The notes under the pieces are model-generated. The model saw nothing but the letters and a program-made list of their open reading frames with translations, searched no databases and had not been told where the DNA came from. DNA of 64,000 nt, from the NCBI GenBank assembly GCA_025531455.1, contig JAMYHL010000006.1, positions 124,001-188,000 of the forward strand, given 5' to 3'. Each line of letters begins with the position of its first letter. Position 1 is the stretch's first letter. The DNA comes from Apiotrichum sp. Y4204. Its lineage: Eukaryota > Basidiomycota > Tremellomycetes > Trichosporonales > Trichosporonaceae. Shown here one piece after another: positions 1-12,600 of the stretch. The position numbers and the translations under genes were made by a program.

Positions 1-1169
1 TGCTTCGCAGCCCAGCAGCACCATGTCCACACGCTCCATCACGTATCCAACTGCACTGTCCAGGACAACGGTGCACGGAATGCCCATCTCGGTGAGCTTC
101 TGGTATGTGCGCAATCTAGAGTCAGTTCGATAATTAAGACCACGTAATGATGTGTCCCGCACCACCCAGACGCAATGTGGTGTCCGACAACAGTGTCACC
201 TGCCACTGGCGCTAAAGCGCCAGTTGACTGCCACCACAGAGCAGATCTCAGACGAGAGACCCAGTTTTCTAACAGCCAAAACTCACCCAAGACATCTTGG
301 GCGCGCCTCGGTCACGTAGACGCTGATGCGCTTGTGCTGCTTGTGGGCTTTGATGATAGAGTCGACAACCGTGCGCGAGTAGGAGTGAATGAGGATCTGG
401 TGCTGTCAGCAACTGCGGTGACTATCAAGGCTCCATATCTCGACACTCACCACAGCGTCATCGCGAAGGAAGTCGACGGCGACATCGGTAATCTTCCGGC
501 GAAATGTAACGGATTCCTTGTTGCAGAAGTCGCGTCCCTGCTCCAAAAGTCGCTTCTTGTACATCACAAAGTCCTGGGGAGGTTAGTGCCCGAGAGCTGA
601 GGTCAAGATGGCCGCTGTGTCACAGTCGGCGCTACCGACAACTCCGCCAAGTCCAAGCGAACAAAGCCCACGATCCAAGCAGATATGGGAGACACCATTC
701 GGCGAACTCTCAACACACTCACCGATCCACCGTGCTCAGCCGAGATAAACCGCTCCCACAGCTGACATCCCGCACGAACACCAAGACTGGTCTGGGTGTC
801 CATGAGCGCCTGGCGGCCTTTCCTGAGCTCGAGCATGAGTCCTGAGATGGTCGTAGCTAAGGAGTCAGCGAGGACCTTGTGACGAGCTGATATACGCACC
901 AGTGGAAGCAGCCATGAGCTCAGTCAAAGCGCGAATAGCAGCGATGGGATGCGGGTCCTGGTCGTCAGCAGTAGCTCTTACTCGAACTCGGAGTGCTTTC
1001 GGGGGAGCGTCAGCACTCAATGCTGGCGACGCACCTGCTGCGCGGCAAGCTTGTACGCCGCGACGACGTCAAAGCCGCCGGAAGCCGACGAGGACGCCGC
1101 ATCGGGAAGCGTGCTCGCCGTCCCTAGTGCCGGACTGCTGTTTGCAGGTGTCGAGGCTGCTGTGGACAT
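1..1169 (-). CDS. GCN3: Translation initiation factor eIF2B subunit alpha (partial, C-terminus beyond window edge)
   Basis: Regulatory alpha subunit of the eIF2B guanine-nucleotide exchange factor, which reactivates eIF2 and senses eIF2 phosphorylation in the cytosol. Six exons read on the minus strand: 1169-1035, 957-900, 856-723, 573-451, 402-287 and 115 to the window edge; phases agree at every join. The start is the ATG at 1169, giving MSTAASTPANSS and then FDVVAAYKLAAQQ. Recognisable family blocks are GRQALMDTQTSLGVRAGC, ILIHSYSRTVVDSI, HKRISVYVTEARP and GIPCTVVLDSAVGYVME, in the order found in yeast Gcn3. The introns at 722-574 and 286-116 are long for this window (149 and 171 nt). The last part of the protein lies left of base 1. 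Its start is 476 bp from the divergent start of the Ies4-like gene. Identity is secure; the exon 1/2 boundary is the least certain join. Confidence 0.93.
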
Positions 1170-1645
1170 TGTGTTATGGATTGTGGAGATGGGACAATGG
1201 ATGGAGAGTTTTGTGTGGGTGTGCAGGAGATGGAAATATCGAGTTGCACTTTTGGATGCTGGACGCGTGCCTGGCTGGCTGGCTGGCTGGCGGCTAGGCG
1301 GCTTTGATTTGAGTGGGTAAGAGTGGAGGGGGATTTAGAATTGAGTGAGAGAGATGAAAGAGATAGAGGGTGTGTTGGATGGTTCCTTCGCGGACATGTG
1401 GTTTTTGAGGGCATCGCAGCCGACGCTCTCATTGACCAAAAGGAGAGAGACCCTCGTCGCCCCCTCAAGACTTCTCTTCATTCTCCAGCACATCCAGCTC
1501 AACTATCCATCCACAGCAACGCGTGTAGAAACCAATCTTGAACATTTCATTAATCAACGCCCGGCGCCCCACCACACGAGTACAGCATTCACCTGACGAT
1601 CCTACGATCTCCATCCCACGGCCTCGAGGCAGCATCCTGGTCACC
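1170..1645. other. Divergent intergenic region GCN3 / Ies4-like
   Basis: Shared 476-bp upstream region of two divergent genes. It holds a short (GGCT)n run near 1270-1290 and purine/pyrimidine-skewed stretches. I see no gene in it. Confidence 0.7.
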
Positions 1646-3494
1646 ATGTCCGCCCGTGACTACACCGACTCAGAGTCCGAGACTGAAGCTGCTCTTCTCT
1701 CCATGGCCCGCGAAGACTCTACAATGTCCACACCAGCGCCAAAGTCCCCCGCAAAGTCCCCCTCAAAGGGCGAGGCCGCAGCTGGCGAACGCACGGGGCA
1801 GTCACTCAAGATCACGGTACGTATCGCACAGAATCTTGATGCCTAAAGGTGTCCCATGCCGGCCCGCGTTATTGTGCGGTGCGAGTGGCGTGCAGTTCAC
1901 AACCCATCCATTGTTGTGTCTATCCCATACTGACGCTTGCGTATTTCTTTATGCCTCCTCTCGCGACTTGCAACATCTTGTTCCTCCATCCAGCTCCGCC
2001 CCAATTTGGCCCACCTCAACAACACGGCCGACTCGCGCACAGAGTCGTCAACCTCACCCGGCGACGGGTCCTCCCTCTCTTCCCCGCCGCCTATTCGCCT
2101 TAAGCTCGGTCTCGGGATGAAGCACGCACGCAGCAGCGCCATGTACTCGGACTCTGATGACGAGTCTGAGACGCCGCTGGCGGCAGCATCCAAGGCGTCC
2201 GCTTCCAAGACGCGGAGCCCGCCGGCAAAGAAGCACAAACCATCCAAGCCCCGAACATCTGCGGCAAGCACCGGTCCCTCCGTTCCCGCTACCGGTCGCA
2301 AGGCGTACAACTGGCTCACGCCATCATCTGCTGGGGCATCCCACCACGGCCCTCCTGATCGCAGCGAGCGCCATGCGTCTGCTGCGGCAAGCATAGCCGC
2401 CTCGGCGGGTGGGGAGGACGAGAAGCCCAGTGGCGACGACACCGGTCGTGACTCGGCACCACCTAGTGAGAAGAAGAAGGGCGGACGCCGCAAGGTCAGC
2501 GAAGGCCGCAAGGTCAGCGAAGGCCCAGGAAAGAACTGGCGCAAGGGGTTACGGAAGTGAGTCACCCATTGACATGGCAGTGTGCTCTACTAATAGTAGC
2601 AGGGGAGACCCTCTTCCGTGGAAGGAGGGTATGGCGCGTTCCTCGCCGCTGGCCACACCGACACGGCCAAGTGTATCGCGTGAGGCATCGCCGGAGCTTG
2701 ACAGCATGCTCCTCGCCACGGCTACCACGAAGGCCAAGCGTGAACGTGAACGCGAACGCGACCGTGAGCCGGCGCACACCTATGCGCGGGAGAGTTCGCC
2801 AGTTGCTCCGCCGTTCACAGTAGCGGATCCAAAGGTGCTCGGCTTTCCGGTCTTCCCCAATCCAATTGTCACCCCCAAGCTCGTTCTCGGCCCCCTTCCC
2901 AAGGTCACCTCCTTCTTCGCCCCGTTCGACAACAAGCCGTTCCGGAAGGAGCCGACTCGCGACTGGACCTTCGCGGACAGGACCATCACGGGAATTGGCG
3001 GCGGTACTCTCAAGTTCAAGACCTGGCGTCCAGGTGAGCATCTGAACCTGCGCAACACTTTTGTTTGCTGACGAATAGGACCTCCAAGCGAGCTCGGTCG
3101 TGTCCTCGCAGCACAACGCGAGGCCGAGGCGCTCGCCAAGCAGCGCAAGAAGGAAAGCAGGGAGAGCGAGCGTCTCGAGCGTAGCGGCCTCGAGGCCACT
3201 CCTGAGCGGCCGCCGCTTTTCCATTCACACAGCAACGACAGTGTACCCGTCGTCGACGCCGACGGTGATAACACCGGCGACAACGCTTCCGAGGCTGGCG
3301 ACGACAACGAGTCCGTACAGGGCAGTACGCGCGACAGTCCCACACCCCGCGGTCGTGGAGCGGCTTCGAAGCGTGGCCGCCCGCGCAAGTCCAAGCTTGC
3401 CAACGAGATCATCCTCACCGAGCAGGAAGATGAGGGCTTGGCGTCTGTCCGCGCATCCGCCGAGCCTGACACCAAGCCTGTCATCGCGGCATAG
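1646..3494 (+). CDS. Putative INO80 chromatin-remodelling complex subunit, Ies4-like
   Basis: Four exons, 1646-1816, 1994-2556, 2603-3033 and 3079-3494, give 526 residues. The protein is mostly disordered: an acidic/Ser-rich N-terminus, long Ala/Ser/Lys stretches and an AT-hook-like KRGRPRKSK near the C-terminus. The Ies4 idea rests on two patches: LKITLRPNLAHL near residue 54, similar to the N-terminal beta motif of fungal Ies4 proteins, and PFRKEPTRDWTFADRTITG followed by GGGTLKFKTW, which recalls the short C-terminal region of yeast Ies4. After it, PPSELGRVLAAQREAEALAKQRKK looks like a charged coiled coil. If correct, it is a nuclear accessory subunit of INO80. An 18-bp perfect tandem duplication at 2487-2522 repeats GRKVSE. 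What is seen is the exon structure and composition; the family assignment is inference and moderate to weak. Confidence 0.55.
2487..2522 (+). repeat. 18-bp perfect tandem duplication inside the Ies4-like CDS
   Basis: Two identical, directly adjacent 18-nt units (2487-2504 and 2505-2522) encode two copies of a GRKVSE-type hexapeptide in frame. It looks like a recent in-frame slippage duplication in a disordered region. Confidence 0.85.
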
Positions 3495-3686
3495 CTCATG
3501 TCCACGTCGAAACTTGCCCGCTGTATTCTTACCATACATAGATACTCTTCTCCCTATCCTAGACTTTCTGCCTCTGTCTAGTGCCTGTCCAATGATGATG
3601 ATGCATGTAGTTGTACAGTGATGATGTTGACATAATAAAACCAACTATCCACTTCGATTATGAAAAGACGTCGGCCACATTGGGAC

Positions 3687-6600
3687 CTAGCGTCGATGGG
3701 CAAATGCAATAATTAGGTCGCGGTCCCATGCAAACCGCCACTCGCCAATACGTTTCAGCTCGCGCCAGATCTCGCCCTCTGGCGGCTGCGTCCCGGCGGG
3801 AGAGTATATGACAAAATCGGCCTCGCTTAGGAGAGAGCGGAGGAGAGATCCGAGAAGAAGGCAGACGAGGCAGAGAATTATAACGAGAGGGAGGGGCACA
3901 GCCGTGCGAACGAGGAACGGCTGGCGGACCACTGCAGGCGTCTCGGTTGGCGCCTCGGTATTGGGGACAGTGTTCTTCGTAATTTGGCTGCTCGCCTCGG
4001 TCGGAAGGGGTTCGGGGGGTTTGATGGGTGAAGCCTCCTTGGAAACAGGCGCACTGGCGCTGAAGCGACTCAGTGGCCCGTACCGGAACAGATTGTACCG
4101 CGAGATTGGTGTTGGCGGGGGCGGTGGTGGGGCCTTGGGCTCGAGCGGTTCCTCGGTCTTCTCGACCGGAGGCAGTTCAGCAGGCTCGTTGGTGGGCGTC
4201 TTGGAGACTTCGGAATTGAGGTCCGAGTCCTGATCAGGCTCAGGAAGCGGGGTAACAGATGGATCAGGGAGGTACTCGCGGGCGATGGCCAGCGGTTTCT
4301 CGAGAGAGACAGACTTCGGGGTGGTGCGGTGTACGAGCTGTGGTGGACGGAGTTTGGACGGCTCTTTGATGAGCGACAGCTGGCGGGCCGGTAACTTGCT
4401 CTCCTCCTCAATTGGTAGTTCCACGCCTTCGAAAATGTATGCAGCCGGGTCGGTGCGACGAGCAACCAGGCGGATCTGAACGACAGCGCCGTCATTGATG
4501 AGATCGAGCAGCCAACGGGGACGAGGAAGAGGTGCCCTCTCCCCCGTCAATGGATCGTTGACCGGCGCTTCATATCCAGACGTCGGAAGAGTCACGCGAA
4601 GGAGGTGGCGGGTTGACGATTGAGGATCCAGACTGGCGGCCTGCAGAACGGACGGCGCAAGGGAGATAACGCTGCACTTGAAAGGCATGCCAAACTTTCC
4701 TCCGGCAAAGTCGAGAGGGAGGATGGACGCATCACCACCTTCACCATGGTATGCCTCAGGTAGGGACACAGCACGGATGGCAATCTCGCAGCCGCCCTTG
4801 ATGAACTCGGCGCCCACATCAATGTCCGCCACAATAAGATCTCTCCTTCCACGACGGATATCCTCAGCGAGATCGATCATATGTGACCGAATCGATTGGA
4901 TCGAGGTCCGGCTGTCGTCGTGCTTAAGGGTCGGCCGAAGTGTCTCCGTATCCTTGGAACTGTTCGAGGAGGGCGGTTGGACAGTGACAGTCATGACAAA
5001 GTCGTCACCGTCGTTGATCTCGTCCACTGGAACCTTGTAAGGCTCAGTTCCGTCCAGGCTCCACGGCCCTTGTGCTTGAGGCTCCGGACAGAGAACCGAC
5101 ATAGGCGGCCAGCGAGCACGGGACGGTGGACCTTCCTTTTTGAGCGCGTTTTCAATGTTGACCAGCGCACGAGGCAACGCCGAGTTGAGCATGTTGTTTA
5201 CCGATATCGGAATGTTGCCCCCGTAGTCGACAGCGGCGATGTACATGCACCGCGTGGACGGAATTGCGTACTGTTCGTGCGAGTACGGGTCTATTGTTTC
5301 AAGAATCCAGCCCTCGAGAATGACATTGGCAGCCGGCATGGTCGTCGGGTTATACTTTGCAGGATCAAGACCGAGTGTGACACTGTCGAACCCCGAAGTC
5401 GAGGCATGGAAGATGGTGGAGAGTGGGGCATGCGAGATGACGGAGGGAGATGGCGGGGGGCTGTCCGGGACCCGCGCAACTACCGTGGCGACAAGACCAC
5501 TCCGATCACGGAACGGGAATGTCGTACGGGCCACAAAGTGCGATGTCGTGATGCCGTGGCCATACGTTTGGAGACGCACAGGCTTGGAAAAGTACTCGTC
5601 CTGCCGATAGGCTGACACTGTCGACGATACTTCCTCCGCGGTAAACCCCTCGATGATCCGCCCAGCACGGAAAAGTGGGAAGCTGTCCGAGACGTGACTA
5701 ACAATCTTCTTTTCGACCTTGAGGCCGTCACGATCAGTGACTGGCTGCCATCCGAAGGGATCAGTGGACTCTCCATCGCGGTCCGCATGGATTCGCGCCA
5801 ATTGTCCCAGGGCATGCACTGCCGCATCCACAGGGCTGCTCCCTGCAGCAGGTGCAGGCGATGGTGCACCCATTCCCATAGGAACAATGGCGGCACGTGT
5901 TGACTCAGCGGCCTGGGTGTACAGCCGAGCGAGTGGGGTGTAGAGTCGCGTTAAGGTGCTACCCTGGGTAATCGTCGCGAAAGGATCCACAGTGGAAGTG
6001 CTCCGTAGAGATATGTTGCTTTGACGTTTGCGCAAGGCCCCAAGTGCCGGGGGATAGTCGAGAGGCACGCGAGAGGGTCGCGAGCGCTTTTGCTTCTTCA
6101 GTTGTTGCACGTCCGTCTCCGATAAGTCCTCGCTGTCAATCCGGACCTTGGTCCCATTCACAGACAGTAGCGTCTTGCCCCCAGAAGATTGAGTACCACG
6201 ACGGACGGTGATGCTGACAGAGTCATTCCCAAGCGTCGCCGCGTTATGCTCAAACGTCAGCCATAGACCACCGCCATTGGGAGACAACCGATGGCGTTTG
6301 AGTGCCGACATTTTCTTCGGAGGCGGGTCAACGAGAACGATGATTGAGTTGGACCAGTTGTCTGGATCACACCGTATTCCACACTCGATGGAGTCTCCAG
6401 ACCCGCTGCTCGATTTGGACGCCGAATCGTTTATGCTCTCCATGTCGGACGTGTCGTTTTTGAGGCCGTTTTCAGTCTTGTCCCCGTCGCCCTTCTCGCC
6501 CTTTACACTTCTGTCACTGTTTCGAGGTTCGGCCGGGAAGGCCGTCGCAGTGCACGAGGAGTTAGACCGCCTGGTCGTGGCCGCAACGTACTCAAACCTG

Positions 6601-8884
6601 AAGGTTTCCTTCTCGACGTCGTACCTCGATGACACAGCCTTCGCTCCACCTAAGCGGGTAGTGACTGGTGGGGCGCCATGCTTGATCGCAAACTCGCCAA
6701 GCCCAGCGAGTGTGGTCATCATGACTTGGGGAATGGATGACTTGTTGGACCAGCCGCCCGGATGGCTCTGCTCGAGAAGCGTGACCTGTGTGGTATTCGG
6801 CGAAAGCGCTTCGATCGACCATCCCTGTAGATCGATCTGAGTCCGGATCACGTTGGGATCAATAACAGGTGGAATGACGGGGAATAGATCATTGTCCTCC
6901 GTTGAGAACCCAAAGATGTGAACGGACGATGGTGACTTGTAAGTAGTGCGAACAAGTACCGAGTCGCGTGCCCTGCTGTCAGTCCTGATAATTGTTGCAC
7001 ACGTACGAGACGGGCCAAGAGGCTTTCGACCTGAAATGCCAGACGTCCGTCAATTCATTGACGTCCTCTAACAGCCTGCCGTCGTCGTATGACTTGTCCC
7101 AGACAACCCGGGTGCCAGGCGTGATGATCGTGGAGAATAGATCCCAGACTCCGACTCCAACAAATACCGCTTCAGCGCGGAAGACAACCAGGGTGCGGTC
7201 AATGGAGTCAAGCTGATGAACGCTGACGCCTTTCGATTCTGCGACTGGTCGCCACTTGGGTTCCGGCTCTTGCAACAAAGAAGTGAAGTCTAGAGGTCAG
7301 AAACGCAAGTAACGGATGGTTAGAGTTACCTACAGATGTAATTTCTCTTCACCAGGCTGGAGATGCCTCGCTTCGCAATCTCATGTCTATCTTTCTTCTT
7401 CGTGTCCGTAGTTTCTTCCACTGAATCTGGGCCCGAGTCTGTAGTGTCGACGGTCGGTAACGACATCGCGCTGGCACCGGGAGACCCATCGAGCAGGTTG
7501 CGCAACGGAGCAATGCTCTCCATCTGTTGAACAGGCACTGGGTGTCCATTAATGCGCACACGACCTCCCCCTGTTGTTGATGTTGCTGTCTGCTCGATCG
7601 TAATCTTGCAACGGACTAGCTCCTCTCCAGGGTCCAGTCGTGAATGGACAAAGCGAAGAACTAATCGTTTGGGGGCTGCAGATCCAACAATAGGTGGGGG
7701 TGATTGCCCAACAAACGACGACCAACGTTTAGACGCCGAGTCGTCTCCACTTTGCGTTTTCACTTGAAGCTGTACGTCCCAGCCCTGAGTGGACGACAGG
7801 CCAAACTCGATTTGCCGTCTTGTGCCGTCATCACCGTCGCCACTTCGGATGATGGCGTAGTTGGACGAAAGTGTTACTCGACTTGGGTCGTAGCTGACAG
7901 CCGAGATTGTCACGTCCTGACCGTATCCCAGCAGCACTGGGACCTTTTCACTCCCTTCCCGAACGTAGTCGACCATGGCTGAAACAACAGATGGAAGATG
8001 CTGGGGAACGGCACCGCCAACTGCCCAGGTTCCTTTTGCGTTCCATGACCAAAAGTAGGTGATCCGGGCTTTGCCATCCGGCAACGGCTGGTCATCTGCA
8101 CGCATCGAGGACGAGGGAAGCTGCACACACCAGCCCATGAGGTTGACGTGAGCACGTACAAAGGGCGGTGCAGGTCGCAGATAAGCCGGTTCATGCCTAG
8201 ATCGCGGCAAGGACGTTGTCACGTCGATCAATGTGTGTTGATCAACAAGCGTTTTTGAGATTGTGACCGCGTCACGCGGACTGAGCCAATGAGCCACGAA
8301 TTCTAGACCACCACCTACCTTGACGGCCAGCCTAAACGGTAGTTTGTTTTTGCGATTCTGGTGTCGGTGTCCAGCAGATCGATGAGCTGCGACTCTTCCA
8401 CCATGCGATCCCCTGAAAAGGTCAGACGACTGTGACACCATAGTACGATAGGAACAAGTTGACCGACTCACAGACCGCACGCGTTTCTGGTGTTGTGAGA
8501 CCTCCGCGGAATGTGTCCGCATTGATATCAGAACCACAGTCAACTTCAACAACGGCGCGGAACACCTCGCCGCCCTTGCCGTGGCGGCGATGCACGACGA
8601 CATCGCCGGCAACAACTCGTCCTAGACCAGTCGGTGCGCCCTTAAGCGAAGCTGCGCGCACGGTGCTCGCCGGGGACGAGGTGGGCCCAGAGACAAGTTT
8701 CCAAGCAGACGACCCCGACGACGACAACAATGCCCGGAAGTAGGCTATAGAGTTGTTGAGTGCTTCGTTCCAAGCCGTTTCCAACCTGCGTTGAATAATA
8801 TCAGCACTTGGTGTTGGGCACGACACAGGCGGGATTGTGTGGGGTGACATACCTGACGCCATCATCAAGCGTCTCTAGCCGCAT
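3687..8884 (-). CDS. Large triple START-domain protein with C-terminal membrane anchor
   Basis: Six exons (8884-8853, 8785-8472, 8412-8319, 8280-7334, 7289-7007, 6972-3687) give 1651 residues in perfect phase. START (StAR-related lipid transfer) features: VWDRMVEESQLIDLLD followed by IAKTNYRLGWPSSPRDAV (about residues 115-150, first unit); VWDLFSTIITPGTRVVWDKS followed by SWPVSARDSVLV and VIRTQIDLQGWSIE (about 500-620, second); and a degenerate third with FRAGRIIEGFTAEEVSSTV and ANVILEGWILETI (about 930-1130). Each is followed by a beta-rich segment that may be a repeated accessory domain. A disordered Pro/Glu/Thr-rich linker leads to one hydrophobic segment, VPLPLVIILCLVCLLLGSLL (about residue 1590), close to the C-terminus, suggesting a tail-anchored membrane protein with its lipid-binding domains in the cytosol. 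The START signature is established; lipid ligand and organelle are unknown. It converges on the Ies4-like gene (192 bp between stops) and diverges from DOP1. Confidence 0.85.
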
Positions 8885-9672
8885 GTTGGCTGTTGGTCAT
8901 GGAAACTTGAGCGCGGAGAGCAGTGTACCGTAAGAGTAGACGTCTAGAAATTGGCCAAGGGAGTATAAGAGCGAGAGTTGAAGAGAGATACGTTCAATGT
9001 CGTGGTGGTGGATGGTGTGTTGGGGAGAATCCAGGACCCTCTAGTGGTGGTGTTGAGCGGCAAAAGATGGGGCCATACTTTCACCCACTACTTGACATGC
9101 GCTAACGAGTAAGTCTTGTGCACCATCTTGTGGCCACCCGCTGCCACCCACTGGTGCATGGTGGAGGGCAAGATGCCAGAATTGGGCTCTGACGTGACTA
9201 CACGTGCAGCATGCATGGTTTTTACCGCGCTTGCCCGCTTGCGTACTCTCAAACGCTCTCATTATGGCACAATGTGCGGAATGTTACAATGTGCATTGTG
9301 CACGGTAGTAGTGCATGCAATGCATGACGCTGCCCAGTGCTTGGTGGCCAGGTCCGCCGAGACGGGCGTGGCAAAGAGGCGTAACGCCGGCGGACGCCGG
9401 GCGGAGAAGTGACCGGCCAGGCCGGGCCAGAGATCCAGAGACGGTAATGAGCAGATTACAGATGCACAGAGCTGTGCGATGTGCGTGCGACCTTGGACCT
9501 GCGACATGCGACAGCGTCATCGCCTCCGATCCTCCGACTTCCACAAACGAGTGCCCGGCGCGGACATCTGTTCTTTCCTTGGCTTTGACATTCAACACAT
9601 CTCACTCTTTTGTCACACACACACCTCGCTGGCATCGTCTGAGACACATTCACCTCCACGCCACCGACAACC
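8885..9672. other. Divergent intergenic region START protein / DOP1
   Basis: 788 bp between two divergent starts. It contains an imperfect hairpin at 9292-9324 and several TGCA/GTGCA motifs between 9140 and 9330. No gene supported. Confidence 0.7.
9292..9324. repeat. Imperfect inverted repeat (hairpin) upstream of DOP1
   Basis: The left arm TGCATTGTGCAC (9292-9303) pairs with GTGCATGCAATGCA (9311-9324) apart from a 2-nt bulge, around a 7-nt loop. It lies 349 bp upstream of the DOP1 start. It could be a dimeric factor site or fortuitous. Confidence 0.6.
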
Positions 9673-12600
9673 ATGCCGGCCCCTTTCGGCATACGGGCTG
9701 CCGATGCCGGTCCTTCCACATCCAGCTCGATATCGCGCTCGCCAGGGAGTCGTTCGGTCTCTCCAACATCGCGAACAGCTGCACTGCCCGCAGTCACTAC
9801 TGCATCAAGCTCGCTCGCGCGCCCGTCATCGCACAATCGTCTTTCAAAGCTCATGGTTCCCGGTCGGTCACGGAGCAGTTCGGCTGCCTCGCTCGACGCC
9901 ATGTCAACACTAGGGAGTCCAGCGACCACGCTCCCAGTGGTTGCGTATGCCGATGAGACGGTGACCAGCAGCGGACAAGCAACGCCGGAACAGCGCCGTC
10001 GATCTGCTAAAGGTGCGTTGTACCCAGATGTCATTTACTGAAGCATGACCACAGCAGCGGCGCAGTCTCTACTCGCAAGCGATGGAAAGTACAAGAAGTT
10101 TGCGAGCCATGTCGACCGCTGCTTGCAATCGTTTGATAGTATTAATGAGTGGGCAGACTTCATTTCATTTCTGTCTCGACTATTAAAGGTGCGGCTGTGG
10201 AGGTTTCTCGCTAACCTGCCAGACCTTGCAGGCTCCATCCCCTGCTTACTCTGAAATACCTCGCAAGCTTATCATCGCCAAGCGTCTGGCACAATGTTTG
10301 AATCCTGCTCTGCCCTCCGGTGTCCACGCGATGACGTTGGATGTTTATGGGCAGGTGTTCAGCATGATTGGGGTGGGTCAACATGCTCTGTTGACAGCTG
10401 ACATTGCAGGTCGAAGGCCTCAAACGTGACCTGCTGATTTGGTCGTCTGGCCTGTTCCCGTTCTTTCAGTACGCTGCGACTTCCGTCCGCCCTGCGTTAA
10501 TCAACCTATACGAGACGTATTATCTTCCTCTGGGGGAGTACCTGCGCCCAGCAACGAAGGCGTTGATCCTGGCCTTGCTGCCAGGTGTGGAGGAGGAGAC
10601 TGGTGACTTCTTTGACCAGGTGGGTGAATGCGTAGCGACTAGAACTGACCCGCCAGGTTCTATCACTGCTCGTCAAGCTTTCCAAGGCGGTTTCCCCCGA
10701 TTTCTTCCTCCAGAATGTGTTCCTCGTGCTTGTTTCGAGTCCGGCATCACGTCTAGCAGCACTCAACTATCTTTCACGAAAGCTCGTTGAACCGTTCGAG
10801 ACGCTAGGGTCCGGCACTGATGTGGGACTGCTCATTCGTGGCGTGGCGGCAGTTCTCGGTGACGACAACATGCTCGTTCGTCGTGGCGGTCTCGACCTGT
10901 TGTTGAAGGTCCTGCCTTTTGATGGAAAGATTATCCAGTGAGTCGTAATGATCGCCACTGTACTGATCGTGCGCAGAGAAGCTATTCAGGGTGACCGCGA
11001 GCTGCTTGTTCGTGCGGCAGCGTCCGTCGTGCTCCAGCGTGACGTTTCTCTAAGTCGACGTGTCTATACCTGGCTGCTTGGTACTTCGGATTCGAAGGAG
11101 ACGCAGGTGGCTTACTTTAAAACCAATTCGCTGCGCTTGCTCTCCGTGACGCTTACAGTATGTGCCATATGTCCAAGCCCGACTGACAATCTAGGAAGAC
11201 ATGGAAAAACTGTCCGTGTCGCACGACATGGGCGACGCGCAGATCCCGTTCAAAGTCTTCCTGTCGCTCCTTGACAAGTGGGAGGTCGGCGAGACACTAT
11301 CAGAGTCCATCGGAATTGCAGCTTTGAGCTCAATTCATGCAGCATCAAAAGGACCCAATAAGTCCGACGTGCTGGGTCTTGCTTCGGCCGTGTATGAGGC
11401 GATGGAGCCGAGTGTGCTGTGGAAGCAGCTCTATGCGGCCGTCGACAAGGAGCTTACTGAGGGGGGAACAAAACATCTCAACCTAATCTTCTGGCTCTTG
11501 ACCGCTGTTCCCCAACATGACACTGAGACGGTGACAGTCCACATCCCCGTTCTCCTCTCTCTTATTCTCCGTGGCCTTGACGACAAGAAAGACGACGAGT
11601 CACTCACCGCCCTGCTTCCCGTCGCCAATGCCCTTCTATCCACTATTCCTCAGTCTCTCTTTGGGAGCAGCACCTTGCCTAGCCCTGTTACTGGCAAGAA
11701 GACGCCGACTGCCGAAAACTTTGCGTACGACCAGGTTGATTTGGATGCGGCAGCTGGGAAAGTGCGCGCTGATGTGGCGCCTGCGCTTGTGAACTCCATC
11801 TTCAAGCTTTCTCAAACCGCTCTCAGGGCGGGTTGGGCACCGACAGTCCTCATTCAGGTGGTCGGCCTCACCTTGACTGTGATCGACCGTGAGGTGCCTG
11901 CCTTGTCGGATGTCGACAGTGAGGCATGGACTGCTGCCATGCTTGTTGGCTTGGAAAGGGTAAGCGGACGCCGTTGCATTACGCTGACAGCAGGCACACT
12001 CTTTTGCCGTTGTGGAAGCACTTGTAGATGTTGCCCTCAAGGCTAGCAGATCGCCATTGTTTGACCCTCCGGTGGACATAACCTCTGACCGTGTCATCTC
12101 CGTGGTTCTGGATTCCGTAGGTGGACGATCAAACTGTTCTCTGACTTTAGCTTTTCCACTATCTTCGCGCCGACACTGCCGCTTACCACGCCCGTGCAGT
12201 GGAGCTCCTGTGGGAGTTTAACCAACTTGCCGAAATCCATGTGCTTGAGAGCGTCATTTCTCGTCGCATGAACTCAGTCGTCAACCGTATGGAAGCGTTC
12301 GACGCGTTTGGTGTCCTGTGGAGGCAGTCTGGTGAGGTATGAAAGATACTGCGCATGCTAACAACGCAGATGACTCGATGCTGCCCGGCGAGATTTTCCA
12401 TGTCCCGATGTTTATGGTTCTGGATGGCCTGAAAAGCGATGACCCTCAGATTCTGCGTGCGTCTGAGACATGGATGCGGTGTAACCTGCGGTCATACTTC
12501 CGCATGATCGATCCACTGCTTCGGAGAGTGATGGAGATCATGAGTCAAAGCAAGAAGAGTCCCAAGTTCCGGGACATGGCCATGATTCATTACTACCTCT

